Shown here one piece after another: positions 1-12,063 of a stretch of DNA of 64,000 nt. The notes beneath the pieces were generated by a model. The model was not told the origin of the DNA and did not search any database. It saw nothing but the letters and a program-made list of their open reading frames with translations. The position numbers and the translations under genes were made by a program. Source of the stretch: Escarpia spicata (lineage: Eukaryota > Annelida > Polychaeta > Sabellida > Siboglinidae); the NCBI GenBank assembly GCA_963995525.1, contig OZ023214.1, positions 45,853,987 to 45,917,986 of the forward strand, read 5' to 3'. The first letter of the stretch is position 1. Every line of letters starts with the position of its first letter.

Positions 1-174
1 CAAATGATCTGTGCCTAAACCTAGAACTGTTTGCCCACGGCACAGATCTATATATAAATATCAGCGGGAAGGACAAGTGGTAATATTTTCTGATTGGCTG
101 ATTCATTACCATTAGCCGGCATGATTACCAAGTGAAGTACAAGTTACAAAACAAAACGTCAAGCCATTAAATTA

Positions 175-297
175 GAAAAGTATTGTTTTGTTTATTTCAA
201 GTACAGTTGTTTATTTTTTACTTGTACCTCGAGTAGCTTTTTCTAGTTACTTGTACTTTTACTCAAGTACAAAATTAACGTACTTCTACCAGGTATG
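175..297. repeat. hAT-like terminal/subterminal repeat fragment
   Basis: The stretch is dominated by permutations of TACTTGTAC and ACTCAAGTAC. The same word set occurs at both ends of the hAT element at 54576-55428. Probably one end of a related non-autonomous hAT copy; no target duplication was found. Confidence 0.35.
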
Positions 298-360
298 CAG
301 ATGAATGACCTGGAACACCATAGCGAGAATGAACTTACACACGGTTGGAAACGGCAGCTC

Positions 361-721
361 GACAATTCGAACCAAGAATCTCAAGATTGCGAGCCCGATG
401 CTTTAACCGTTACGGCAGCAATCTCCATGTAGAGGCAGTTAACCAATGGAAATAGCTGTACTTTCCCTTATAAACGATTCGAACCAAGAATCTCTAGATT
501 GCGAGCCCGATGCTTTAACCGTTACGGCAGCAATCTCCATGTAGAGGCAGTTAACCAATGGAAATAGCTGTACTTTCCCTTATAAACGATTCGAACCAAG
601 AATCTCTAGATTGCGAGCCCGATGCTTTAACCGTTACGGCAGCAATCTCCATGTAGAGGCAGTTAACCAATGGAAATAGCTGTACTTTCCCTTATAAACG
701 ATTCGAACCAAGAATCTCTAG
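361..721 (-). repeat. 112-bp tandem repeat, 3.2 copies, tRNA-like
   Basis: The phrase TTCGAACCAAGAATCT recurs at 366, 478, 590 and 702, an exact 112-bp period with almost no divergence. On the minus strand each unit carries GGTTCGAATC, like a pol III B box, and upstream GCCGTAACGGTTAAAGC, like an A box. The unit therefore looks like a tandemly repeated tRNA-derived SINE head. Near-identity of copies points to recent amplification. Confidence 0.85.
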
Positions 722-1439
722 AGTTTTTAAAATATTATTATTATTATTATACAGTTACTTATTTCGCGCCAGGGTTCTCCAAAAATCCGGGCTCAGTGGC
801 GCAACAAAACCAACAGATAAAGCGTCCTCTTACTCATGTACATAACAAAAGTCGTCAACTGCTGGGTGGAATTGCTAAGAAGCTAAGGAGGATATGCAAT
901 ATTTAAAATATAGTAATTTAGAAGAGGGCGAAACTGAACTGTATTTCCTACTGATTTCCATATTCCTCCCTCGCACCTGCGCGATCCTCTCTCACTCTAG
1001 GCTGTTCACTGAGCCCCTTCGAGAGATCTCTTAGTACTGTCTCCCCATCTTCATTTCGGTCTTCCTCTTCTCCTTCTGGTGTTTCTGGTGTTCTCTTTTG
1101 TCAAACTCTCTTCGCTAACATGTCTGTATTAGTCATGCGCACCAATATCTGCTAATAACTACTTTCGTTATCATCTGTTTCCTCATTCCGATTTCTTTGC
1201 GTAATTCCCGCATCTCCGGTCTTCTCGTGTTGCAAATTCTGAGAATCCAGTTGTTATATGTGTATTAGCTGAAGTAATCGTCGAAGTGTCAGCAGGGTAT
1301 GTAGTTTGTTTAGAAAAATAAAGTTATTTTCTGTTGATAAAAAATTTTAAATATGGTTTACAAGTCTTTTATTGAGACTGTTCTTTGCTTTTCGTTAATT
1401 TGCTGGTATTTCAACCCGAGTGTTAAAACAAGAACAGTT
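722..1439. other. No gene recognised
   Basis: Starts with a short (ATT)n run after the tandem repeat. The rest is AT-rich DNA with a pyrimidine-rich block at about 940-1110. No coding or RNA signal that I can support. Confidence 0.6.
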
Positions 1440-1690
1440 TATAGAAGTGTGTACGTGTTAGCTCCAAAATATTTGTAGAGACTCAAAGAGACATCACTCC
1501 GTTTTGTGAACAACAGGTACTTAGGAAGGGACGTTCTATTTTTAGCCAATGATAGTCATGCTCTATATCCCATGTTTGAGACTCTGCCGTCGGGCAGCCG
1601 TTTTAGGTGCCGCTCGTGCAAAACAAACCGTAAGAAATTAGATTTTATTCCTGTTGCTATCAGTCTTTTTAACGAAGTGAAATGAATGTA
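1440..1690 (+). pseudogene. LINE reverse transcriptase 3' end fragment
   Basis: One frame around 1580-1680 reads LPSGSRFRCRSCKTNRKKLD then FIPVAISLFNEV. This is the usual C-terminal signature of jockey/R1-type LINE ORF2 (LPSGxRFR..C.TNR...FIP.AI.L.N). It is short, with no upstream RT domain, so it is a truncated relic. Confidence 0.5.
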
Positions 1691-1825
1691 GTGTGTGTGT
1701 ATGTTTTATATATTTAGTGGTTACAGTGTGAAGAAATGCACTCCATGTGTTCACGTGATAAATTATTCTTTTTGTGACCATGATGAAGTGAGCCAGTAAT
1801 ACGCTGTTACCTATGTTGTATTTTA

Positions 1826-1828
<3 letters not shown>

Positions 1829-1888
<60 letters not shown>
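1829..1888. repeat. (TA)n microsatellite
   Basis: An uninterrupted TA dinucleotide run of about 60 bases. Confidence 0.98.
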
Positions 1889-1893
<5 letters not shown>

Positions 1894-2457
1894 TTGATCA
1901 ATCGATACTCATTTTCATATTTTTTTTTGACGCTACAATAATCCACATGACGTCACTATACTCCACGGATCATTGCAGATAAATTGTGTCCCAACTAAGA
2001 AGTTGCTGGTCTGTTGGTGTTTTCTATTTTGTTCTCTTACCGGCAACCTTTTAATTTTGAGGGTAGTCATTATTTTTGTAACGTATTCAGACGCATTGTG
2101 TAGATATGGAAACAATCGGTCGGACAATTACTACTCGAGACGTGGTATACATATGTCTTTTGGAACACATTCGTCACTGCTATGATCACGGCGTTTGCTG
2201 TAGCAAAGACAACTACGCATAATTCAAATAGGAATCAATCAGCCTTTTTCCAAAATTACCTATCGAACAATTATATTGATGTAGGTTACTATGCGCAGAT
2301 TTATTCATCCGAATGCCACCTCGACGTCTATCGGAAACTAGTAACTCTTCAGACAGTGTTTAATCCAGACCGACACATCAACCAATATAATCAGTGTTTT
2401 ACATCATTAAGTATACTACTCTCAATGAAGTGAGAAATGATATACAACTAATAAGTG
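1889..2457. other. No gene recognised
   Basis: Short overlapping open frames on both strands, none with a recognisable motif or splice structure. Confidence 0.55.
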
Positions 2458-2780
2458 CGTGGTGAGCGGTGGTCGCGCGGTAGGGCGCCAGACTGTCGAT
2501 CGAGAAGACGTTGATTCGATTCCACCTGCCGAAGTATCGAAACTTAGGCAATTTCGTTCACCTCACATTGCCTGTGTCTTTCGGAAGAGAGACTAAAACC
2601 CGTTCGTCCCTTCTATCTGCTGCCTATGCCAGGGGAAGCAAAATACTCCCAGCGGCCGGAGTTGCTTCCCGGTCGGGCGTGTGAGAGACGCCGAGCAGGC
2701 AGTGTATACACTGTATCATTGGACCCACTGGGTACTATATGAATGTACCTACATAAATAACAATTGTCGACATTATTACA
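2458..2780 (+). repeat. tRNA-derived SINE
   Basis: The 5' head has an A-box-like GTGGTCGCGCGGTAGGGCG and a B-box-like GATTCGATTCC about 35 bases later, the geometry of a tRNA-derived pol III promoter. A roughly 250-base unrelated body follows and ends in an AT-rich tail near 2780. Confidence 0.6.
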
Positions 2781-5700
2781 GAGCACGTAATAATCAACTT
2801 GCCTGTATTTAAGATGACTGTTTGGTTGGTACCACCAAGTTTCACTCGTTTGATTTGGCAGCCATCCGTCCTATATACAAAGCCGTGCATTGCGTCCACA
2901 GCGACTGCCAGTGATGCATAGATCTGAGAATTAATAATACAACATTATGTATAAGACACAGCTGTTTAATGGGAGACAATCTGTTCCTCTACCCGAAATG
3001 AGCCTGCGTCGTAATTTGTAAAAGAAAGTCTGCCGCGTTGAACGTGGGATAATGAAAAATCGTAGAACGTCACAGGGTATTGCAGTTACCTCAGTCCGCC
3101 TCGGTAGTATTGTCAATAAAACTTGTTTTGAAACTCAGTGTTTTGTTTACCATTTGAACAAGTTCCGGGGTGTTATTTTCCATATTTCCAACGTTGTTAC
3201 GGGTTATTAAACACATTATTTTGCGGGCAATGTACCATCAACATAGTTATTATAGTCTTAAGAACAATATTAAATAATATATAAAAAAACGGATTGCCTC
3301 CTTTAAATGTTTATCGTGCAAACAACATGTCACTGCAGTAATTCCTTTCTCCATCGTTCCTTGAGGGCGGGGTCTCAGCTCCCGGTCCGTTCTGTCTTGT
3401 CGACGATACGTCTTTACCTATCCAGAACTTCTGCAATTGTTACTCTCGTTTTCTGCCGCATTCGTTTTAAATAGTTCTGCCATTGAACAGTACAATAGAG
3501 CGGGAGAAACTGCTCACAGTTCCATTAAGAATTCCAAAATAGAGACGAACATTTACGAACTGCTCGCAGTCGTGATGTCTGTAAACATTGATATTATGTT
3601 TGGCATACAAGAGTACTATGATGTGTAATTACTATTAAAATGTACATTAATTTAGATTAGCTTGTGTTGATTTGCTTGATTGCATAGTGTTGCGCGTTTG
3701 TAAATCGGATACATTGCTATATATATATATATATATATGATATTTATTTGTTAACGCATTAGCTTTGACGACAACAAATAAAAATGCAAAAGCAACTATT
3801 CTATTGCATAGAACTTCAATGTCCGGTCACACGCAGACCTACTACAAAAGTGTGCACCATTCAATGTTTAAACATTTAATACAAAACTTTGTCACGTACT
3901 TCCGCCGTCAACGAGTTCAGTAGGTGTACCATATCGCGGCGGTATCACGGTGTTATTCACGGGAACCTTCAAGATCTCTGGCCGTATCACAACCACCAGA
4001 GGACAGAGTCCGCCGGTATCTGAAAAGCAATGTCATACACATTGTACTAGCTTACACACAATCATGGAACAGCATATCGCGCGCAGCAGTTGTCATCGTT
4101 ATATATTTGGGTTCGTGAACTTGTTCCCGTTGACCAAGTCTGTTCAGCAATCGCCAATGACGACTGGCAAAGCGAACTCAACGCCACAGTGGCGTCCTCT
4201 GGTGAGTGGCTCACCACTCGATGCGTCCTTTGTTTGCTGTTTGAGCAGCAAAACATGGAAATAAATAACTATAAATGTGTACATTTGTTAGTTTTCACAC
4301 ACCGCTAATTGGAAGATCAGAGGTCAAAGGTCCAAGGAAGCGACTGACCATGTAAAGATGCGACAGGATATCGGCACCATGGAGAATATATTGCCAGCCT
4401 GGCCAAAACGTTTGCGTAGTAAAATAGATGGCTACTGCAGTTAAAGACCTGCAGTGAATTATAGCGATGGTTCGCTGGTCTCATAGGGAGAGGAATGCTG
4501 ACGATATGGGGCGTTTAGTAAAATCGGCAGCATTGTGCCTTCAAACATGCCAGACCAATTACATTATTTTGCTCCGTGTAGGGCCTACTAAGAACTTCTG
4601 CAAATGTCTGCGAAGTTAATCAACACCAGTAATGTTAGTAGCACTCTTATTATCCATTTACGAATCAAGTGTTCTTAACGACATCGTTTAGCAACACCGT
4701 GATGCGTAGTGCAGATGAGGATATTAGGATGCCATTTCGGATACAATATCTTATTGACGATATCGGCGCATTTGTCGAGAATCAGTCTACTGCAGGTACT
4801 TGGGCTTCACCAACACTTTCCTTGAAACATTCGCTGTAGTAGACTTTGTCTTTTTTAATTTGTCGTGTCAGTGGCACAATATCCAACTAGTGCAGCGGAC
4901 ACACGGTTGCAGTGCGACACAAAAGGTGCGTTGTTCGTGTAACGAGGATTTAGACACACGTACGTTGTTCTATAATCACCTGCCAGCTGCTTCAGATTAT
5001 AAATTAAGTATTAAGACGAGTGTACTTTAACAGCTTTAAAGTAGTTTAATAATACTGAACGGTTAACAGCAACAAAACAGAAACATGTTACCTTCAGAAC
5101 TGGTCGTGCCCATCCGGACACAGACGGACGTTAGAAGAAAAACTCGGAGCAGAATTCCAAATGGCGGGCGAAGAAGCGGACGAATCTGTTTGGTCGGCAA
5201 CTTCTCTTCAGCAGTGTTCTCTATAGTGGCGTACTATCTCAGAATAACTCCTGTGATAGCCCGGTGACAAATCGCCAAAGCCATGCGTCAGACGATCGTT
5301 GGTTTCGTTTTCAGCAGTTGCGATAAAGCGAGCAGTAGCGTCACTGAGCAATGTTCTGTGATAGGCCGCTAGTAAAGTTTGACCCACGGTACCTGTGTTT
5401 GTTGTTTGTCTGTTCGTTGGTCGTTCGGTCAACATCATCTATTGTTTAACCCTGTTGGCGTAGATGTAATTTAGTCGAGACATGAACTATACTGTTTACG
5501 TATAATTTGACACCTTATCACTATTAATATTACCGCACAATACATTCGAGAACAACTGTCGATAAACAATTACTATAAATGGCTCTCACAGAATCATTTC
5601 ATGTGCATATCTTCAACTTCTCTCAAAGTGATTTCTCTAGGCATGCAATATAACCCATACCCGTTTTTGTTTTTAAGTAAACACAAGTTTATATTTTAAA

Positions 5701-6174
5701 TATGGTTCATTGATACACGTTTGGTCATGATTGTAGAATATGTGTTGGTACTCGACATTAGTTTAATTAGAAACATCATTAGTATGTTTCAATTTAAAGG
5801 TCCGTGGCGTTTGGGATAGAATTTTCACAGGCATGTACACATGGGAATTAATCTGCACAATTTAAACAGTAATTAGCAATTTGAGTTAAACTCATCTGCA
5901 CAATTTATGCATTAATTACCAAAGGTAGTATTGATATGTTATTCATGCTTATGCTCATTCATGTATTTGTTACGGCTGGAATAATACAACAGTTTGTTGA
6001 ATTATGTTTTTGCAAACAGTGTGTTTCATTTTATATATTAGTTTAGAGGGCTACCCTTAGATAAGTTTGCGTTGCCCGTTTTGTATTGTGCTGGCGCAGT
6101 TGAATTTTAATCGTGGTTCCATGACGAACGTAATCTCTAGAAGCGCTTCGGAAAATTTACAATAGACGCTGTTG
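2781..6174. other. Unassigned DNA, no supportable gene
   Basis: Contains a (TA)n run at 3719-3739 and several short open frames, the longest about 104 codons near 3950-4264, with no family motif. Around 4680-5270 both strands keep moderately open frames, but I cannot assign them. AT-rich from 5450 to 6170. Confidence 0.5.
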
Positions 6175-6358
6175 TTGAGCAGCCATTCGAGTTAGAGCAT
6201 TTGTATGCGCGAATGGTGGAAAATCGACGTATAACTGGGTGTCATCGGCCTACAGATGGTGTTGTACGTCGTGTCGGTTGAGTAAATTCGTTAGAGGCGC
6301 AATGTAAGCGTTGAAGAGCACCGGCCCAAGAACCGACCCTTGCGGAACTCCGGATCTC
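6175..6358 (-). pseudogene. LINE reverse transcriptase fragment with stop at YADD
   Basis: Minus-strand frame reads [20 protein letters not shown], then HDVQHHL, a stop, and [10 protein letters not shown]. This is RT motif B ([10 protein letters not shown]) followed by motif C with the Tyr of YADD replaced by TAG. The fragment is cut on its 5' side by a long AT-rich microsatellite. Clade not determined beyond jockey/CR1-like. Confidence 0.75.
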
Positions 6359-6429
<71 letters not shown>

Positions 6430-6535
6430 TATATATATATATATGCATACATACATATATACATATATACACACATATATATATATATATATAACTATAT
6501 ATATATATATGTTTGTATGTTTGTATGTATGTATG

Positions 6536-6569
<34 letters not shown>

Positions 6570-6616
6570 CATACATACAAACATACATACATACATGCAT
6601 GCATACATATACATAG
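6358..6616. repeat. Compound (TA)n / (CATA)n microsatellite
   Basis: Continuous TA tract with ATAC, ATGT and CATGCATA variants over about 250 bases. It accounts for all the Tyr/Ile-rich open frames here. Confidence 0.97.
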
Positions 6617-6835
6617 GCGGATCCAGGGGTGGCCTGGGGGCATGTGCCCCCTATACCTGAAAAATGTTGCGTGCCCGCAGACTTTTTATAATGGGCCCAC
6701 GCGACCGTGCCCCCTAGATCGTTTTAAATGTGCCCCCGTTCAGGTTATACATTACAGCGACCCGGCGGCGAAACATTTTGAACAGCAAGTGCAGGTGTGT
6801 CCCCCTGGACTCGCTTTTTTGACCCGTCACTGATA
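6617..6835. repeat. Interspersed repeat with GGCGGATCCAGGGG start
   Basis: G/C-runs (GGCGGATCCAGGGGTGGCC, several CCCCCT blocks) in otherwise AT-rich DNA. This resembles the widespread invertebrate repeat type that begins at GGATCCAGGGG. Assigned by composition and start motif only. Confidence 0.35.
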
Positions 6836-7451
6836 TATTATAATAATTTTCTCTTTTATGTATTGCTATGTTCATAAATGTTGCCAGTTACTTGTTAATG
6901 ACTTATTCTCTTACGTAGGCAACTTACGTACCACTATTTAGAACGTATTAATAACATTAATCAATTCTAAAGCGGCCACACGAAAGAATATAACTATATG
7001 CTGCAACGTGCCCTCCAATGGCACCTTGATGATAAGTGATTGTGCATCCAAATGTGTTCGACCTAAACACCAAAATCCGTTTTCCGAGTTCTTGGCAGTG
7101 CTAGAATCATCCAAAGAAGACTAGCAAAATGGCACTTTGCCATGAAGTGAAATGTCAACACTATATGTGATGCAGTCCTATATTACAGACGTATGATATT
7201 GATTGCAACGCCGCAAACCTCCCACGACAACAATGCAAATGACATTTAACGATAAGGCAGACTGAGACGGAGAATAGTACAGCTTTGTCATGTCTGATTC
7301 TATGTCCAGGGGTGTTTTTTAATGTAGCAGTGACATACACCGCGTCATTACCATTCTGGCTTCCCGCTGCACAAAGCGATATTAGAATATTGCATACATA
7401 CATCTGTATTGACACAATGTGTGCTGCATTGAAACAATGCACACGGTTACA
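6836..7451. other. No gene recognised
   Basis: One minus-strand open frame of 93 codons (7161-7442) without recognisable motifs. Otherwise AT-rich. Confidence 0.5.
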
Positions 7452-7775
7452 ATAGAGCGCAATGACTCAGTGCTTAGAACATTGGACTCTCAATCAAGAG
7501 AACCCGGGTTCGAATTCATTGCTGCTGTGTTGAACTTTGGACAAGTTCGTTCACTCTACATTGCTCCAGTTCACGCAGCTCAGCTGTATGAATGAGTACC
7601 TGGCTGTATACAGTGGTGGATATTTGTGTACGAATAGTATTCGTGCATTAATTGCGGCATGGCTGAATGCTTCCCAAAGAAGTTGAGATGGTGCTCGATT
7701 GAACAAGTCTGCTAGGGAGTAAAGTGTAAAGCACTCTGAGCAGTCCTAAGGACTGGATACTGCACTATCATATAA
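7452..7775 (+). repeat. tRNA-derived SINE, full-length-looking
   Basis: Head: A-box-like AATGACTCAGTGCTTAGAAC, then GGACTCTCAATCAAGAGAA and B-box GGGTTCGAATTC. The body has AATGAGTACCTGGCTGTA and ends near GCACTCTGAGCAGTCCTAAGG and GGATACTGCACTAT. Inverted copies of the same family lie at 50390-50720 and 58100-58375, and the tRNA-like heads at 62.6 and 62.85 kb also match. Confidence 0.75.
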
Positions 7776-8129
7776 TAGATTACTTTTTACAAATATTACA
7801 TCCTCACAGCACATTGTGCAATGCAGCTCTTTGAGCAATTCATTTGAAACCAAACTAAGATAAAACAAAGTTAAAACTTTAAACAAAACGGGGGAATTTG
7901 TTGTATTGCAATTAATATCAGACTAGCTGGTGGCAATGCAACTATATAGGTTAAACGAATAATGTACTTTTGTATCAAAACAAAACAAAATTCATACAAA
8001 TCATCAACTAAGAAATCAATGATTTTTTGGTCTAAGATTGATTTAATTCAGTGAGTTAAATAAAACGATTTAAATCAAACAACCATGACACCCGATGATA
8101 TATTGTCGGAAAAACAAGTTATTGCATTA
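7776..8129. other. AT-rich DNA, no gene recognised
   Basis: Runs of AAACAAAA-type sequence; nothing coding. Confidence 0.5.
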
Positions 8130-8292
8130 TTTTCAGGTTTCGGAGATCAGCGAGGAGCAGGCGACTGAGTTGGAAAGGGCAACTAGGGAGCAAGTGAATA
8201 ACAAGCAGTGGAGGAATGTCAGACTACTTCAGTTTAAAGTTCAGACTCGGGCATGTGGCATATTTGTGAGCCATGTTCATCCTGTATTTTAA
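8130..8292 (+). pseudogene. Possible exon of YqaJ-type TE recombinase
   Basis: Preceded by an acceptor-like TTATTTTCAG. It encodes SEISEEQATELERATREQVN and NKQWRNVRLLQ, which resembles the segment just before the catalytic motifs of TE-borne YqaJ exonucleases (E-x-x-T-R-x-Q...W...R). The expected ITASNFG motif does not follow. Cut off by the CR1 fragment that starts at 8295. Confidence 0.25.
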
Positions 8293-8294
8293 CA

Positions 8295-9110
8295 AGATTT
8301 AACAAGATTGTCACCCAGAGAATTAACTCTAGGTGGCAGGTGGACAAGGAAGCCTTTTGGCTTATCGAGAGTCCAACCCTTTTATCTATGTGTATCCCGC
8401 CCTTCTGAGGTATGTGTCGATTTTATTTTTAAACATATTCACGCTACTAGCACCCACACAATTAGCAGATAATCTGTTCCATTCATTTACAGTTCTTTGT
8501 GAAAATGAGAACTTTCTTATATCTAATCTACACTGCTCCTTTGCTAATGTAACTTCATGTCCTCTAGTCCTTCTTTCTTAACTGAGAAAAAAATATTTCT
8601 ATCAATATTTTCATAACCATTCATTATTTTAAACACTTCTATCTGATCTCCTCTCAATCTCCTAGTCTCTAGTGTTGTTAAACCGCATTCTTTTAGGCGA
8701 ATTTCATAACTAAGATCCCTCAGTTTTGGTATAATTTTAGTCGCTCTCCTCTGTACTCTTTCTAGCATATCTCTGTCCTTCTTGCGATATGGCCTCCGCA
8801 CTTGTATACAATATTCTAAATGAGGCCTCACTATTGTTTTGTACAGCAGTGTTATTAGTTCTTTTTCCTTATACGCTATATTTCGCCTAATTAATCCAAG
8901 GATTTGATTTCCCTTTGACGCTGCAATTCTGCACTGCTTTGAAACCTTCATATCAGCACTAATGGTTAAACCTAAGTCCTTTTCTTTTATAGTAGTACTT
9001 AGTACAGTACCCCCCATTGTATATTCTTCATCTTCGTTCCCATGTCCTGTGTGGAGGCATTTACATTTACTTGCTGCCTCACCTGACAGAGTAATCGACA
9101 CAGACACAAT
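8295..9110 (-). pseudogene. CR1-like LINE, 5'-truncated ORF2 end and 3' tail
   Basis: The 187-codon frame reads KCKCLHTGHGNEDEEYTMGG, KEKDLGLTISADMKVSKQC and YKTIVRPHLEYCIQVRRPY: the part of ORF2 after the RT active site. A frameshift near 8578 precedes CGLTTLE-type and NEWNRLSA-type C-terminal sequence. The 3' end is a short tandem of TCTTGTTAAA, as in the copy at 41.09 kb. 5' truncation is normal for LINE retrotransposition. Confidence 0.85.
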
Positions 9111-9779
9111 TTTGATGTTAAATGTCTTTACACAGCAAGAGAAAATAAAATGTCTCCCTTAACAGTTCCTTACTTGAAAGAAGATGATGGGTCTCTTTAT
9201 TTACCAAAAAACATGACTATTACTTACAAATCCAAGGGCAACTGTTTTGTTCAAACGGATCGCAATGTTTGCTTGTTGTGCATACTTTCAAGGGACTGGT
9301 CATGCTAACAGTGCATACAAATGAAACATTTGTGGAGACCATGGTGAAAAAACTACTAGAATTTTACTCTTCTCATTTCAAGTCTGCGATCAAAAATAAG
9401 TTCCTGTATAGGAATTATTACCAATATTTATTTTAATGCAAGTCTGTGAGAGGTCCAACCAGAATTTAACCTAAAAGGTAAAAAAAGTTCAGTTCTTATA
9501 TAGCGCGGTATCCGGTCATTTATACAGCTGATAAACTGAAGCAATGTGAAATATAAAAAACTGTCCAAGCTTCAGAGTTCCAGAAAGATAGTACAGAGGA
9601 GTCAGTATGTTTACGCTTTCGGAAACATGGTAAGAATATTTGCAGCCATATTCAAGCATGCCTTGGCACAATGTTGGGTCTGAAGTTACACAAGTAGAAA
9701 CACACTTGTATTATCTGTTCTGTATTGCCAGTGCAGACTCAGTGTTATTTACTGAGTGTTATTCATAGGCTCCTTTAAC
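9111..9779. other. No gene recognised; short SINE-tail match near 9485-9560
   Basis: At 9485-9560 the words AGTTCTTATATAGCGCGGTATCC and AGCTGATAAACTGAA match the tail of the 7452 SINE family in reverse orientation. The remainder is AT-rich and unassigned. Confidence 0.4.
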
Positions 9780-10735
9780 ATTTTATAGGTCTTTGCAAGT
9801 CCTATGATGCGCTGTATATATGAACTTTTCTCTTTCTGGCAAGTTTGCGGTCATGCAACACAGTTGCACCGGACAGTCTGTTCTTCTTCCGAAAGAAGGT
9901 TGGAATGTTAATGTTAACCATGTAACTCTCAAATAGATCTTGAACATTAAACCCTTTGTCCGCCATGATCCTGTCTCCAGGGTCACACTTCCCCATCAGG
10001 TTGGATCTCTCACAAATCTGACGATCACTGGTTGATCCACCATACGCGGGTGATATATAGGGTACAAGAACTCCGGGCAAAGCCCTACTAAAACTTTGAC
10101 GGTATTCTTGTTTTTATAGGTAAAAAAAGTAGTTTGTTGCACTACTGGTTCTTTAATTTTTTTATTGGACACTCTGCGCCATCAATAATAAGTCTTGTCG
10201 AAGGGAACTTATCCTTAAATTTAATTGGTGAAAACTAGGACAGCCACCAGTCTGTTTCCCCCACTGGCAAACCATGAAATTTATCCAAGCCTACCTCAGA
10301 ATATTGTCAAAGAAATTTATGTGATGATGTTTTCATGACGTGTACTGCAATGAGTAATCTGCTCCCTTGTTCATGATAATTATAGTCAAAACATATTAAG
10401 AGAGGAGTTTTATATTGTGGGTCGTATATAGTGCTAGTGTGTGTTATAGTCCCATGTAGCTATACATGTGCCATTTAATGCAGATATGTGCTATTTTCAA
10501 TTGTTAATAAACAATAATGCTGCCCACCTGATACATGTTGCAGGTCGTCCGTACTGACTGTCTCTTCAGCATATACTTCACTCAATGCTGACAGTCTTTG
10601 TTCTCCAGCTCCTGTCTCTAGCTGCAACCGTTTTCTCGGCCTTACCACCCGGCTGACAGCTGCTGGTGTGGGGGGTTTTTAACCAAGGAAATGGCTGTCT
10701 TCTTCAGTCTCTTGAACAGAAGTGTTGTCCCTGGA
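9780..10735 (-). pseudogene. PIF/Harbinger-type (DDE_Tnp_4) transposase relic
   Basis: Minus-strand frames show FPSTRLIIDGAECPIKK (first catalytic Asp region, about 10150-10220), then VLVPYISPAYGGSTSDRQIC and GDRIMADKGFNVQDLF (second catalytic Asp in MADKGF), then INIPTFFRKK. This order is characteristic of DDE_Tnp_4 transposases. At about 10545-10733 an upstream exon-like stretch (EETVSTDDLQHVS, PRKRLQLETG) ends at a GTGGGC donor and has one in-frame stop. Several stops and frameshifts mean it is dead. Confidence 0.7.
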
Positions 10736-11772
10736 TAAAAGAGGAAAATAAATTCAATGGATAGGGATGTGTTATTTTTAAAAATAACTTCAATGTTAAA
10801 ATGTGTTAATGTTAATGTGTTTGTTAGCTTAGGTTAGGTTCATTTTTAAATGAGTTCCTTTGCTGTGATGTACATAGCATGTTAATTATAGCTCTGAAAG
10901 AGATCTGTTTTTTTTTATAAATAAATTGAAAAACAAATTTGGCCAAAATAAATTAAATTAACAAATAGACACATCTACAGTTACACATGCACAAACGTGA
11001 TACCACTCGCCCACAACGTCTGTAATTTATACTGATCGACAGATCGCAACCCAGGCTGTAGTATGTCCTTCAGCAACACATTTTTATAACTAAACAATAA
11101 AAAATGACTGTTTGCCCCAATGACAATGGTTCGTTTGAGTGCAATGATTCACGTAGATTGACAGACCACGTAACAAGTCTAAAAGTATAATCATCTCAGG
11201 AATTCTAGAACGTCGCCCACAACTCGGCCTGAGCCAATGCACGCGGGGGTGGGACGGTGGCTCGGCCTGTCCGCAATCACGGTTGGTCCCGAGCGCCTCT
11301 GGGTTGCTTCACTTTCATATTTTTTGATATTGTTTAATCGCAGAACTATATGCTTAGTCTTGAAGCAGGTGAGCACCACATTCCTAACTTAAATTCGAAA
11401 TTACCATTATATTCCAAACAAGTAAGGGAAACTTAAGTATTTGCAAGTTGGTGTAGTTCGTTATGGGGCAGCACAAGCTTAGCTTAGGTTAACGAGTGCT
11501 TATTTGAGCAGACTTTTTTATGCAGACGTATTTGAATAGACTTGTGTGCAAACTTATTTGACCAAACATATTTCACCAAACGGCATTCTAGTGAATTATT
11601 TGACAAACATCTTGCACAATGACAGCGTAAATGGATAACGAAAAGTAAGAATTCGACAATGTCAGCGTAAATAGACAATCGAAAGTCAGAATTCAACAAT
11701 GTAACATTGTGGAATTATGGCCCTAATATCGTTACATAATGAGAGGGCCGGATTTTCGTGTTTTCTCCTTAC
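10736..11772. other. No gene recognised
   Basis: AT-rich. GTTAATGTT and GTTAGCTTAGGTTAGGTT words near 10800-10840; internal near-repeat GAATTC(G)ACAATGTCAGCGTAAAT at about 11610-11700. No coding signal. Confidence 0.5.
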
Positions 11773-11935
11773 CTGCGGGATGCACCGGTTCATCGATGAA
11801 CTCCTCTCTTGTCGAGTCTTGGAGATCCTCGTTATTGCTGTTACTGGGCTCGCCATCTTCCGCTAACTCTTCATCGATTCCATCGTCAGGCCATACCCGT
11901 TCCAGCCCCTGGCTCCAAAAGTCCTTTTCGCCGTC
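11773..11935 (-). CDS. Possible acidic exon with splice donor
   Basis: Minus-strand frame of about 54 codons, rich in Asp, Glu, Ser and Asn (for example IDEELAEDGEPSNSNNEDLQ), ending at GCAG/GTAAGG. No convincing acceptor. A stop lies just upstream in frame and a TATATATA lies 10 bases beyond that. It could be an upstream exon of the transposase relic at 9780-10735 or an unrelated gene. Not recognised. Confidence 0.25.
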
Positions 11936-12063
11936 TTAAGGTATATATAGCAGCTGTCTTGCCTATCCTGTATAATAATTATTATTTTCCTATCCACAGT
12001 TGGAATGGCGTCGTCAGCAGCCCTCGCCACCAGGATACATACACAATAACGTCGGCATGAAAA

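Noticed and set aside
6242..6660. Tyr/Ile-rich open frames on both strands
   Set aside because: They are translations of the (TA)n tract; only the [10 protein letters not shown] end on the minus strand is real RT sequence.
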